From: Plenodomus lindquistii
Lineage: Eukaryota > Ascomycota > Dothideomycetes > Pleosporales > Leptosphaeriaceae
Assembly (NCBI GenBank): GCA_025504975.1
Contig: JANUWI010000021.1
Span: forward strand, 434,001-498,000
Direction: 5' to 3'
DNA: 64,000 nucleotides
Shown: piece by piece, positions 47,629 through 61,306 of the stretch
Layout: every line of letters begins with the position of its first letter
How positions within the stretch are numbered: position 1 is the stretch's first letter
The notes under the pieces: generated by a model
The model's database searches: none
The model's input: the letters and a program-made list of their open reading frames with translations, nothing else
What the model was told of the DNA's origin: nothing
Position numbers and translations under genes: made by a program

Positions 47629-49456
47629 TTACTAAGTTAGCTATATTATTAAGCTAGCTAGTTTTATTTAGTATAATAATTAATATGTAATTAAGTTTTA
47701 TTATTATTACAATTTATATCTTACTATACTACTATAAAGTTTATATTAAATTAAAAAGTACCTAATAAATTTTTTTAGTATATATATATATTATACCTAG
47801 TTTTATTATAATTACTATATTACTAGATACCTAGTAAAGTAGGTAATAAGCTACTACTAATATATATATATTTTAATAAAGTAAACGCTATAGTTAAAGC
47901 TATAGTATTTAATACCTAGTACTATATTAAAAATTACATTTTACTTAATTTTTTTATACGCCTTGTTTTTATACTTTTACTAATTACTTTTAAAGCTTAT
48001 AAATATAGACTACTTAAAGATTATCTTTAGATAGTATATTTTAAGTACTTCCTATAAGTTATAAAAAGCTAATTTATTTAGTTATAGGTTACTAAATAAT
48101 TAATTTATATATAAAATTTAACTAAAACCTAAATTTACAAGTATTATTTAGAGTTTTAGATTACTATATATCTACTAGTAAAAAGGGTAAAAGTAAAGTA
48201 AATATTAAGAAATTAATATAACCTAGTACTATTTACGCATTAATAAAAACTAGCTTAAGTAAATTAAAAACCTTTTTATAGTTATTAACTATAACTATAT
48301 TATAAAATCCCTTTTTAAAAATAAAAACAGAACTTGTTTTATTAATATAGAAAATATATTAGCGTACTAGATTTAAAATATATTAGAAATATATATACTT
48401 TAATAGTAGAAAATATATAATATTAAATTATTAGAAGATTAGAAATAAATAAAAAAGTATATAAAGTATAAAAATCTAATTTTGTATATAGTTATTTTTT
48501 AACTTTTTATTAAACTAGCTTTTATAACTATTTAAAAATAGTATCTAGAATATTTTTACTATTTACACTTTAATATACGCGTTAAAGTACTTTAACTACT
48601 TTTATCTAACTATATTATCTATCTAGGTATCTTTAGAAATTAAAAGTTCTTAATTATAAAGGATAGTAGTATTTTTATACTATATAGAGATTTATACATA
48701 TTTTTTATAGATAATAATAAATAGAGTTATAGTTACTAAAGTATATATACTATAGTAAATAGAAACCTATTTATAATTAACTTGCTAGATAAACTCTAGA
48801 TAATTATATCTTTAAAACTTTATTATAATCTTTATAAATTTAATAATATATATTTAGAAGCTAGTTTTAATATACTTATAGATATTTTTATGCTAGATAA
48901 TTTACTTAGCTTTTTTCTCTTTTATAAGCTTAAACTATGTAATAAAAATTTCTATATTTTTTTACTTTATTCTCTACCTATTTTTTATTTATTTAAAAGC
49001 TATTCTAAGCTTACTAGAGCCTATTATATAGCGCTTGGCCTAGTATTTACCTAGTAGTTTTCTATTATATATCCCTAGTACTTTATTAGCTATATAACCT
49101 ACTTTATATAGCTAAAAAATAAATTTTAATAAATTACAGTTAAAAATATATAGAATAATTTTGTATATATTAAAGGTAATAAGTTTCTAGTAGTTAAGTT
49201 AAATTAAAAAGTATAGTATAAGTCTATTAATTTAATTAAGTTTATAATAATTAACTGTAAAAACTATATATAGTAGTAGTTTATAAGCTTTTAAACTACT
49301 TAGATTTAGAAGCTAAAGAAGTAAGTTCTTAGTATCTTTTAGTATTAATAAATACTATATTATATTATTAACGTATATTATCTAGAGTAAAGTATTTATA
49401 ATACTAAAGAATTAAAGCTAGCTTAGTAGTATAGCTAGCTTAGTAATAGAATATAT
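47629..49456 (-). mobile_element. Fot1/pogo-like element, copy E
   Basis: 1828 bp. Left end ACCTATTCTATTACTAAG after TA (47627-47628); right end complementary, with the second TA altered. Transposase remnants run on the minus strand as in copy F. Confidence 0.7.
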
Positions 49457-49919
49457 TCTAGTAGTCTATAATAATATTTAATAATATAGTAATAGTTTTT
49501 TAAGTTCTAGATGCCTATAAAATATAGGAATAAGCCTATATTTATATAGGTAGTTACTATTAAATTAGAAATATTTATAAGTCCTTTAATTCTTTTTTAC
49601 TACTAAATTCTACAATAATCTCTATAATATAGAAAACTAATTATTATTAATACTTTTTTAAAAAATAAGATCTAGAAGTTTATTATAATTATTTAGTATA
49701 TATAAAGTTATATCTAGTTTTAAATTAACTAGTAAAACTTAGTATACTATATAAGTAAAATCATTTTATAAATACTACTATTAATATATAGAAAACTATA
49801 TTACTTAGTAGTATACTAAGGTCTTATTATTTTTAGTAAACTAACTTTAATTTAAAGTATATACTATAGCCTTATTATATAAGTAATATTATATTTAGCT
49901 AGTAAACTATTTATATATA

Positions 49920-51763
49920 ATATATTCTACTACTAAGCTAGCTATACTACTAAGCTAGCTACTTTTCTTTAGTATTATAAATACTATATTTTTAATTATT
50001 ATTATTATTACTATTAATATCTAACTCTACTACTATAGAGCTTATTTCTAATTTAGAAGTACTTTCTAAACTTTTCTAGCATGTATAAGTGTTATACCTA
50101 GTTTTTTTATAATTACTATAGTATTAGATACCTAGTTAAATAGGTACTTAACTACTACTACTATATATATATTTTAATAAAGTAGGTACTATAGTTAAAA
50201 CTATAATAGCTAATAATCTAGTACTATATTTAAAAGTACTTTTTTACTAGATTTTTTTTTACACCTTTTTTTTTTATTATCTCTACTAATTACTCTTTAA
50301 ATTTATAGTTATAGGCTTAAAAAAAAGTATTTTAGTATAGTATTAGTTTAACCCTTTATTATAAACTATAAAAAGCTAGTTTATATAGTTATAAATAACT
50401 AAGTAAAAAACTTACGTATAAACTTTAACTAAAACTTAAATTTATAAATATTATTAAGAGTTTTATTTACTATAGATTTACTAAAAAGAAGAGTTAAAGT
50501 AAAATATATAACTATACTTTAAAGTAATCTAATGTTATCTACGTATTAGTAAGGACTAGCTCTAATACTTTAAAAGCTTTTTAATAGTTATTAACTATAT
50601 ATATATTAAAAAACGCGTTTTTAAAAGCTAAAAAAAAAGCCTTTTTTTATTAATATAAAAGATGTATTAGTATACTAAATTTTACACGCGCTAGAAATAC
50701 TTATACTTTAATAGTAAAAAATACACTATATAAAATAGCTAGAGGATATAAAATAAATAAAAAAGTATATAAAGTGTTAAAATTTTATTCTCTATATAGT
50801 AGTTTCTAAATTTCTAGTTAAAGTAGCTTTTATAGCTATTTAAAATTAGTTACTAGTATATCTCTAGTTTTTACACAGTTATATATACTTTAAAATACTT
50901 TAATTACTTTAGTCTAAACGCGTTATTTATCTAGCTATTTTTAAAAACTAAAAGCTTCTATTTATAAAAGATACTAGCTTTTTTATACTACGTAGAGATA
51001 TATATACGTTTTTTATAGATAATAAAAAGTAAAGTTATATTTTTAGAGGCGTATATATTTTAGATAATAGTACCCTATTTATAATTACCTACTTTAATAA
51101 AGTCTAGCTAATTATATCTATTAAAGTCTATAATAACTTTTATAGATTTAATTATACCTATCTAGAAGCTAGTTTTATTAAAGTTATAGATATTATTATT
51201 CTAGACACTATAATTAGCTTTTATTTTATCTATAAATTTAAACTACTTACTAATAATCTCTAGATTTTTTTATTTTATTCTCTACCTATTTTTTACCTAA
51301 TTAAAAGCTATTTTAAATTTAATAAAGGGTGTTATAAAGCGCTTAGCCTAGTACTTACCTACTAGTATTCTATTATATACCTCTAGTATTTTATTAGCTA
51401 TATTTTTTACTTTATATAACTAGAGAGTAAACTTTTATAAATTAAAATTAAAAATATATTAAATAATTATCTACTTTTTAGTAGTAGTAAATTTCTAGTA
51501 ATTAGATTAAATTTTAGCGTGTAGAGTAGTTCTATTAATCTAATTAAAAAGCCTCTAATAATTAACTCTAAAAGCTATAGCAGCGGCCTATTAGCTTTTA
51601 AATTAGCTAGCTTTAAAAGTAGAATAAGTAAATTCTAATTAGTTTTTAGTTTAAATTAATATTATATTACGTTATTAGGGCATATTATATAGAGTATAGT
51701 ATTTATAATACTAAAGAAAAGTAGCTAGCTTAGTAGTATAGCTAGCTTAGTAGTAGAATACGT
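49920..51763 (-). mobile_element. Fot1/pogo-like element, copy F
   Basis: 1844 bp with inverted ends and TA on both sides (49918-49919 and 51764-51765). The right end keeps the CpG form ACGTATTCTACTACTAAGC, probably the original TIR. It is unbroken at the position where copia copy 2 entered copy B, so it serves as the empty-site reference (ATACTACGTAGAG near 50986-50998). Confidence 0.8.
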
Positions 51764-52979
51764 TAATAAGAAAATAGAGATTTACTTTCTAAAACACCTA
51801 ATATTACCTAAATAGGCTAGATATAAAACTAGCTAGAATTACTTTTATTACTATACTAGATTTATAGAATTATAATATATATAATAAAGAGTTTATATAT
51901 CTATTTTAGCTAGTAATATCTACTATATATTAGTTTTTAATAAGTTTTTTTTAAATATTAGACAATTATAATCCTTAATATTAGTTAAGTATGATAAATT
52001 ATATAACATTTTCTATAAATTAAAAATTAAAAGATTAAAACATATTATATAATCTATAGGTAGTATCTATGTATATAAAAGCTTAATTCTATATATTATA
52101 TATATATAAAGGTTTAATAATTTTTTTAATAGTATTATTTAAATTTATACTCTAGTATTTCTAATCTCTTTCTAGGTCTAGTTTTTTATACTCTATAGTT
52201 TTCTATAAAATAAAGCTTTTTTTATATACTATTATTTTAACCTAGTTTTTCTTTTATATATACTATATTTTAAACCTTTTTATAGAAGTAGTTATATTTA
52301 TAACCTTTTTATAAAAGCTAAATCTAAATAATTTATAAAAAGTTATATTAGCTAAGTAATAGGTTAGCTAGAAATATACAAGAAATTATAGTATAAATAC
52401 TACTATTAATAATATAGTAAAAGTCTTTATACTAATATCTTCTAGATTTAATTACTATATTTACTACTATTATTAATTACTAAACATTTTCTTTACTATT
52501 AATATAAAGAAAAGGTCTAATAAGTATTATTATAAGTAAACTTTTCTTTACCTATTAGTAATTTATTAACTAAATACTACTATTTTTATAAACTAATACT
52601 TTAACTCTTTTCTAATTTACTATATAGTAAATGTATATAATAGATTTAAACTATTTTTTACTTTTTTACTATATACTCAAAATAAATATCTAGTAAATTT
52701 AATAGATTCTAGTATCTAGAATTTTAATAGTAAAAGTAGTAAAAGCGCTTACTATAGTTTCTATAATTACTTATATAAAATATTAACTTTTATAAACGTT
52801 TAATATAGAATTTAGTATATAAGTATAACGTTTAGTAGGTTATTATTATTTCTAGACTTAAATTGTTTTCTATTAGAAAAATTAGAGTTAAAAAGTACTT
52901 TTCTACTATCTATTAATAATTTAATTATGTTATAGTAAAGCTATAGTAATTAGATTTTTTAATATATTAATCTATTAAT

Positions 52980-55900
52980 ATAATAGTCTTTTTAAGTAGC
53001 TATAATATAAAGTAGCAGGTACTAAAAAAACTATAATATATTAGTTTTTAGAAATATATAAGTATATAGATATTAGAGATTAAATTACTAAAATAGTATA
53101 ACTACACTTTTAAAAAAAGTAATAAAAAAAAACTTATTAACTAAATATATTACTTACTTTGTTATATAAGTTAAATATAATCTATTAGAAAAGCATTTTA
53201 ATATTTCTATATATGTATATAATAGCTATAATAGAAGCTATTATTTCTATTAGTAGCTAGAATGTATGTTTATTAGTAGCTAGCACGTATATCTATTAGT
53301 AGCTATAATAAAAGCTAGTATTTCTATTAGTTATATAATATATAATAGTACTAGCCTATCTATTAGGCTAGCGCTTTATTTTTTTCTAACTATTTATAGT
53401 TTTTATCTATTATAGAGGGATTATAATACTATTTTCCTTTATCTAGATATTTCTTTCTAAACTACGTAACTTATTAGCGCTATATTAGTTATTACTAATA
53501 CTTTGTATTCTTAAATAATAGAGTTATACTATATCTTCTAATTTCTATAAATACTAACTACGTTTATTATTAGAAATCTTTTTTTATAAAACTATAACTA
53601 AAGTTTTTTATAATAATTATATTATTAGAGGACTTTATTATTTTATAATACTTAATTTAAAGCTAATATATACTAAATACAGTTATTAAAAAAAAGTATA
53701 TATAATAATATAATAATAGTTATAAAATAAAACTTAGAATAAATACTAAAAGAAAATAGATAAAATTAAACCCTTATTTATAACAATTATTTTACGCTTA
53801 CTATATAATAATATAATTCTAAATTAGCTATAAAAGTATGCTTAGTAAAAGGCTTTATACCTTATATTAAAGTTTATATAAGAAAGTCCTAGTAGAGATA
53901 ATAATAAAATATAAAACTTTCTCTTTAAATAGAAATAGAATCTAGAAACTAGTTCTAAATAGGCAATTAATATAATAATAACAATAGTAGCTTGTATAGA
54001 TAAATAATATTATAAAGATAATTATTTAAATTTAAGATCGCTATAAAATATAGGGATAAACGCTTATTTATATAGATTATTAGTTACTATAGAATTAATA
54101 ATATTTTTAAAACCTTAAATTTTCTTAAAGTTCTAAATTCTAAAAATACCTTTTTAATTTATAATACTAATATTATACTAAAATATACTAGTTAAAAATT
54201 AATAAATAGTAAAAAATAGAAACTAAACTAAATACGTAATAATTCTATCTGTGTTATTATAATCTAATCTATCTAGAGAGAAATCTTTAAAAATTCTAGC
54301 TAGTTCTACACTAGGCCTAATTAGGTAATATTAGGTGTATTAGAGGGTAAACACTTTTTACTTTTAGATCTACTAAAAATTTACTAGCTAGCTATAATAT
54401 TACTTACGTTATTTAATTATTATATATATATTAAATTTAACCTAGTTCTAAACTACGTAGTAAAACTTAGTATACTATATAAATTAGATAATTTTATAAT
54501 TTAAAGTAGAGAGTTTAAATGTAAACTAAAAGATATTAGTTTTTTCTATAGCTTTTATTAGTATAGCCTTTTTACCTATAATATAGATAATACTTAGTTT
54601 ATTAAACTCTTTATTATAGAGTATAGTTATACTTTATATCCTTGTAGTACTATAATAGTAGCTAGTAGTAGTTTATAAAATTTATCTCTAGTTTTTTATT
54701 TTATTATTTTTATAACCTAACTATTTTACTAGGTACTTTTTATTACTTTAATTTCTTGAATATACATTTCTCTTTGTAACTTTAAACTTATTTCTTTTTT
54801 ATTATTTATAATAGAAGGTTATGTATAATAGATTTAAAACGCTAGTAAATTCTAATATTTTAATATAGATTCTAGAATATCTTTTAGAATTAAGTAGAAG
54901 AATAAGTATATATATAACTCATCTTTTCTAGTTTTTAATTAAAAATAGTCTAATTTTAATATAATTTAGTCTATTATTAGATTAAATTATAGAAAAGTTA
55001 TTTATAAAAAAGTACACTTTATCTCTTTTTTTTAGCTAGAGTGCTATTTTATATTCTCTATTAATATATAAAATACTACTAAGTTAAGCATTCTAAAAAG
55101 CTCTACTTAATCTTTTCTAAATTTATTTAAATTTCTTAGCTATAACCATAGCTACTTCTATCTTCTAAAAAAGTAATTTTTCTCTAAATAGATTTAAACA
55201 TCTTCTATAGTTTATAAAGTATAGAGTCTATTCTATAGATTCTAAAATTTTAGTATAATATACTATCTAAGCTATAGGTAATAGTAGAATTTAAATATTT
55301 TATAACTAATTAATATATATCTATAAATAGGCTTTTATAGTATAGTTTATTTATTCTATCTATTTATTTATTTTTTGCTATAAAGCTATAGATTGTTTAT
55401 ATTACGTTCTAATAGTAGTATATAGTAATTTCTAACAGTTTTATATAAATAGCTTATTCTAAATACTAATAATTGACTTTTTAATACTATATTTTCTAAT
55501 AATTTTATTAATAGAATTATAAATAAGCTATACTACTATAAACTTTTTTCTAAATAAAATATACTTAGCTACTCTTATAGATTTATTACGTATAACTGTA
55601 ATTATATTATATTAAAATCTAGTTTCTAGATTTTTAAATAAAAGTAGTTCCATTATAAAGTCTATAGAGATATCTTTTTAAAGTATTAAAAGTAGTTCTA
55701 TTACTTGTATTTTTTTATAAAATATGTATATACTATACTTATTTCTTTTATAGTCTATATATTTATTTAGGAAGTCTATAACTTTATTTTTTATATTTTT
55801 AAACTAATAATTTTAGTTAATAAGTTCTATAATATATTTAATACCTAGGTAACTATATATAAAGTTTATATAATAGCTTTATATAACTATTTTTTATAAC

Positions 55901-58900
55901 TTTTCTATTAGTTTAGATATAATAGTAAGTACTATACTAGAAGTTGTTATAAGTTCTAGAAACCTATTTTTATAAAGTTTAAAGATTACATTTTTAGTAA
56001 TTTATTTAGATTCTATAAAATCTATTCTTTAGCTATAAGTATTAGCTTTACTATTATTTTTATTTAGAGTATATATAATTATAAATTTATATTATCATAG
56101 AATTTCTTATTATTATACTTATTATCTATTAAAACCCTTTAATATAATAAGGCTTATAGAGATTTTATAACCTAAAAATATTATAAATTCTAAATAGCTC
56201 TTTATATAGATATACTAGTGCTCTAATATATTAATAATAGCTATAAAATATTTATTATATATATAATAATTTTCTTTAAGCACTATAAATTTACAAGAAT
56301 AGTACGTAATTAGATACTATATACTATTTTATTTTTTTAATACTACTATACTTATTATAAAGTCTAATATATTAGTTTTAGAGTATTGTAGTTTACTATT
56401 TTAAAAAAATACTAGTATTAGTAGTTCTATATATTTCTACTTTATGTTATTAAATATAGTTTTTTTTATTTTATTCTTGTTTTTATACTTGGTTTTTTTT
56501 AGTAAGCTTTATAGAAAGAGCTGCTTTTTTAGAGAAATTTTTAATAAACTATTAATTAAACATTATAAATCTAAAAAATAACTAGATATTTTTTATAGTT
56601 TTTAATATAGGCTAGTCTATAACTACTTTTATTTTATTTTTATTTATTTTTACCTTATAGAAAATAACTATATATTTTTAAATCTCTACTTTTCTCTAAT
56701 ACTATTTATACTTATTATGTTCTAGTTATAAGTTATACTATTTAAATATACTTAAAACTTATCTAATATACTTAATATATTTCTGTTTATTATTTAGATA
56801 TAAAAAGTTTTTATAGTATTATTTTACTTTAATCTATTAATCTAGTAGTACATTACTAGTATCTATAAAGCTAGACCTAAATTATATATAGTTATTTTTA
56901 TTTAAGTATTATTTTTTAATAAATTTTTTTTATATTATATACTATAATTTAGTTTATTATTATATAGTAGTAATATATAGGCTAGCTTATAGTTATATGT
57001 AATCTATCGTACTTAAATTAAACTAGTTTTTATTTTAAATTAATTCTAAAATTATATTCTATAAGCTAAAAAAGGCTAGAAAAAGTATTATATATTAAAA
57101 AGCTAAATATATTAAAGTTAATGTATTTCTAGTATTTCTCTATAATTAAGTCTAATTCTATTACTTTATTTATAATTCTAGATTAACTAGGTATAACTTT
57201 ACTATTTATTACGTTAAAAGAGTAAAGAATCTATTTTTTTAAATTATATAGTTTAACTGTATATACTATACGCGTAGATACAAAGTTTACTTTATACTTT
57301 AAATCTATTATAGCTATTATATTATATTTTTTAAGCTTTATATTAAGCTAAGTTAATTTTATAGCTTTTACTATATAGATAAATTATTTTATAGAGCTAG
57401 AGTATAGCGCTAGTTTTAAAAAAACTTATTTCTAGATTTCTAGAAGTATTTTTTATTTCTATACTTTCTATATTTAAGAATAGAATATATCTAGTATATT
57501 TAAACATAAAATATTTTCTTTATAATAACCTATATCTAAATATAGTCTCTATAATTATTAAAATTTAAAAAAGAGTACAATACGCTTTTATTATATTCGT
57601 ATTTAGAATAAGTTTAATTTATATAGACATATACTTAGTATATATAGTAATTAAATTAGTATAAAATGTAATTTATTTCTATTTTATTTAAATAATTAAA
57701 AGTATATATATTATAAATATATAAACTTTATAATATACTACTATACTATTTATTTTATAAATAACCTATATAGTTTAGATACCTATTACTTTTACTATAT
57801 TAGGTACAATAGCGTTTTAGTATATTTTTTTTTATAGTTAGAGTATTATCTATTCTATAGGCTTTTTTTAATAAATAATAGTTTTTTACTATTCTAATCT
57901 AGCATGCCTATAATTCTTCAGAGACCTAGTTTCTATAGGTCTTTCTATTAATAATCTACTAGTTTAGAGTATTCTTTAGTTATTATATTATCTATAATAT
58001 AAACCTTTTATTATTAAAGGTTTTTTATAGTTTTTATATTAACTTTTTAATATAGCTATTAATTATTATACTACGATTATTAATATTATAGGTTAGCTAT
58101 TTTATAAGCTATTAAATAGTATTCTATAAGTATTTTTTTTAAATTACGAAATTTTTAATTCTATTATACTAAAATAGCTTATATCTATAGTAGAGGTATA
58201 GTAGCGTAGTAGTTTAATTTAAACATTTTTATTTTTTTTTATTTCGTATAGTATTTCTTTATAAACATATATTTAATATTTTAATATCTCTATATTTACT
58301 ACTAAAGCTTTCTATTATTTTAAATATTACTTAATTTCTTTACCTAAAGAAACTTCTTTTTATATATAATTCTTAATTCTAGTAATAAAAAGTAGTTTTT
58401 TATTCTCTATATTATCTAATAGGCTACTTAATATATTAGAAAGATCTAAATAGTTTACTATATTATTAAAGGTAAATAGTTTAATACTAGAAGTAATTAT
58501 TTACTTATTATTTATATTTTTATTAAATACTATAATTAATACTATATTAACCTAGTGTATAACGTTATATTATAATTAGTAGTTTTATATAAAGTAGTCT
58601 TTTTTACTATATTTCTAGTATTCTAGTATCTTTTTATTAGACTACTATTACCTACTTCTTTTTAATTAATTACTTTTTATTAATATTATTAATATATATA
58701 GGCTCTTTACTATTACTATAGTATATTCTAGACTTTTAAAGCCTATAGTTATTCTATAGCTTTCTATTATTAAATTTGTATTATAGCTTATTTTATTATA
58801 GAATTTCTATTTGTTAAGTTTTTTAATATTCTTACTATAACTTATAGAGTTTAGTTTTAAAGTAGAATGTTTTATTAACTAGTAAAAGGAAAGTATTTAA

Positions 58901-60305
58901 CTTTTTACTACTATATATAAATTTAACTTTTTTTTATTTTTTTTACTTTAATTTATATATAACTATAAGTAGTTATTTATTCTAGTCTATTTATATAGTA
59001 TACCTTTAAAAAGTATTAGTATAGTTTACTATTAAGTAGGTTTATTATAATTTCTATATAGTTTATCTAGTAATTCTAAACTTATTATAAATTCTAATAG
59101 TTTATAATATAACCTTTTTAAGTTTATTATAGTTCTTAGAAGAGTTTTATAAATTTAGTACTTTTTTAATTTAAACTATAGTACTAGGTAAAAAGAAGTT
59201 TAATTTAGTATAATATATTACTATGTATATAAGTTACTATATAGAAAACGTAGTTACTTCTATTTATATTTTATACTCTAAAATTAATTATAAGTTAAAT
59301 TTTAATAGCTAATTTTTAAACTTATTATAGTTTTTAAAGTAGAGATTAAACTTAGCTATTTTAGTATAGCTGTAGTTAACTAAAGTAAAAATATTAATAT
59401 TTATATACTGTAACAAAGCCACATCCTATTACAACGACGACCCTTAGCTACAGGAGCCCCCTTATAAGCTACCCCCATCTTTCCCCATACAAGCTTATTA
59501 AAGACGGGAGACTATACTAACCTCTACCTAAACTACCTCTGTACTACACCTAGTCTAGATCCTATAAGAATCTCTACCCTACTATTACCCACGTGCTAAC
59601 ACAGCAGAGGAAAGGAAAGAACCCCGTAAAGGCCTAGAACTACTACCAAGTCCTACCCTATATAGCTTGCTTCCTTAATAGAACTGTAGAGGCATAATTT
59701 TCTTATTCTTTCGTATAAGGCCTATAAGAATATAATTTGTTTAGCTTTTTAATCCGCGCGCACTCCTATATGCCTTCGAGCTAATTTAGATGCCCTTTAG
59801 CACTTTATGTTCTTAAGCCGTTACATATACATTTTACTTATTTTAAGGTATTTAAAGTATAAAGATCTTTTTAAATAGCTATAATATAAAGTAGCTTGTA
59901 TTAAAAAAACCATAATAGTCTAGTTTCTAAAAATAGGTAAGTATATAAATATTAGAGTTTAAATTACTTAAATATTAAAATATACTTTTTAGAAAAGTAA
60001 TAAAAGTAACTAATTAACTAAATATATTACTTATTTCTTTTTATAAATTAAATATAATCTAATATAAAAGTATTTTTATATTTCTATATACTTATATAAT
60101 AGCTATAGTAAAAGCTATTATATTTACTTATAGCTAGTACGTATATCTATTAGTAGCTAGTATATATATCTATTAATAGCTATAATAGAACCTATTATTT
60201 CTATTAGTTATATAATATATAATAATATAAAGCTATCTATTTAACTAGCACTTTATTATATACTTACTATTTATAGTTTTTATCTATTATAAAGGGATTA
60301 TAATA
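52980..60305 (-). mobile_element. Ty3/gypsy LTR retrotransposon on the minus strand, RIP-degenerate
   Basis: Direct repeats of about 440 bp lie at about 52980-53428 and 59860-60305; both end GGGATTATAATA on the plus strand. AGGAAAATAG on the minus strand next to the left repeat fits a polypurine tract. Minus-strand translation shows the RT to RNase H linker (YSFLNFNNYRDYI, compare SFLGF-NFYRRFI) near 57540-57600, and the integrase ISIDFIMELL motif near 55640-55690, in gypsy order. A different solo LTR (59409-59825) is inserted close to its 5' LTR. Confidence 0.65.
59409..59825. repeat. Solo LTR (TGTAAC...GTTACA) with TATAC target duplication
   Basis: 417 bp of much higher GC than its surroundings. 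It begins TGTAAC and ends GTTACA, and the 5 bases on each side are identical (TATAC, 59404-59408 and 59826-59830). A TATATAG box lies near 59661. It resembles neither the copia LTR nor family A. It is only lightly mutated, so it inserted late into the decayed gypsy element and then lost its internal part by LTR recombination. Confidence 0.85.
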
Positions 60306-61000
60306 ACTATCTAAAAAAAAGTATACTATAGTTAGTAATATAAATTTCTAATTTCTATTTATAACTACTATTATAGTTAACTACTTATATAATCTATTTT
60401 ATATAGGTTTATAATAGCCTTTTTATTTCTATAAGTTCTAGGTTAAAATTTATTAGATACTTTTATTTTTATTAAAATTAAAACTTTTTTTTATTCTATT
60501 ACATATCTTATCTAGTTTAATATAGTATTTATAAAAATATTTTACTAAATTTTAAAACTAGTACTTATATTTATATAGAGAATTAGTTTTATAGTAGAAA
60601 GTATTGTTTATTATAGTATAATTCTACTTTATTTTTATATAAACTAAGAAAGCGTTCTAATTATTTATTTAATATACATTTTTTTAGTTTAAAAAGTATT
60701 ACTTCTATAATAAAAATTTTAAAATTAGTAAACCTTTTTATATTAGTTACCTAATATAGTTTATTAAATCTAATTTCTATTATAATATAAAGTATTACTA
60801 TTAAACTAATCTAGTAGTATATAGGTTTTATTTAAGTTTATATTAGTAACTAAATTTATAGTATAAAATTTAAAAACTATTAGTAACCTAGGTATATATA
60901 TATTATACTTCTAGTAGCTAGAATTTTAAAAATTTAATTACTATATTAATTTAACAATTATTAGTTTAAATATTACTTATTAAAGTTATATTAATTATAT

Positions 61001-61306
61001 TATTATTATAGTAGGCGCGAGTGTTACGTAACTATAAGCATTACGCGTCTAGCTTTAGTAAGGTTACATTCGCTACACTTCTCTACTTACCCTTTAGTAA
61101 GCTTAGCTATTTACTATTCCTCTAACAAACTAGGAGAGCAGCACGTGAACATAGGCACTACGTGTACAACTGCAGTACACTTTGCTACATGCGCGTGCAA
61201 TCTTCTTGTCCAACAACAATATGTATAACACGACCATGGCGAAATTCTTCAGACGCAAGGCAGCTACTTATCACCTGCAGTATTCAGCGCGATCACGCCA
61301 GCCGCG
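61001..61306. other. AT-to-GC transition and promoter region of the Ulp1-like gene
   Basis: Base composition recovers over about 150 bp. Short open frames with ATGs at about 61221 and 61236 lie in other frames than the gene and could act as upstream ORFs. No other feature seen. Confidence 0.4.

Larger units (their letters stand above)
25687..61000. repeat. RIP-saturated AT-rich block (about 35 kb)
   Basis: Extremely AT-rich with very few CA or TG steps and no usable reading frame. It consists of layered decayed transposons: Fot1/pogo-like copies, a second pogo-like family, two Ty3/gypsy elements and several LTR remnants, listed separately. Stretches not assigned individually (26450-28130, 33025-34600, 46400-47620 and 51770-52980) also look like transposon remnants; a further LTR-like family recurs near 33900-34040, 49500-49620 and 54000-54350. 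Confidence 0.85.
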
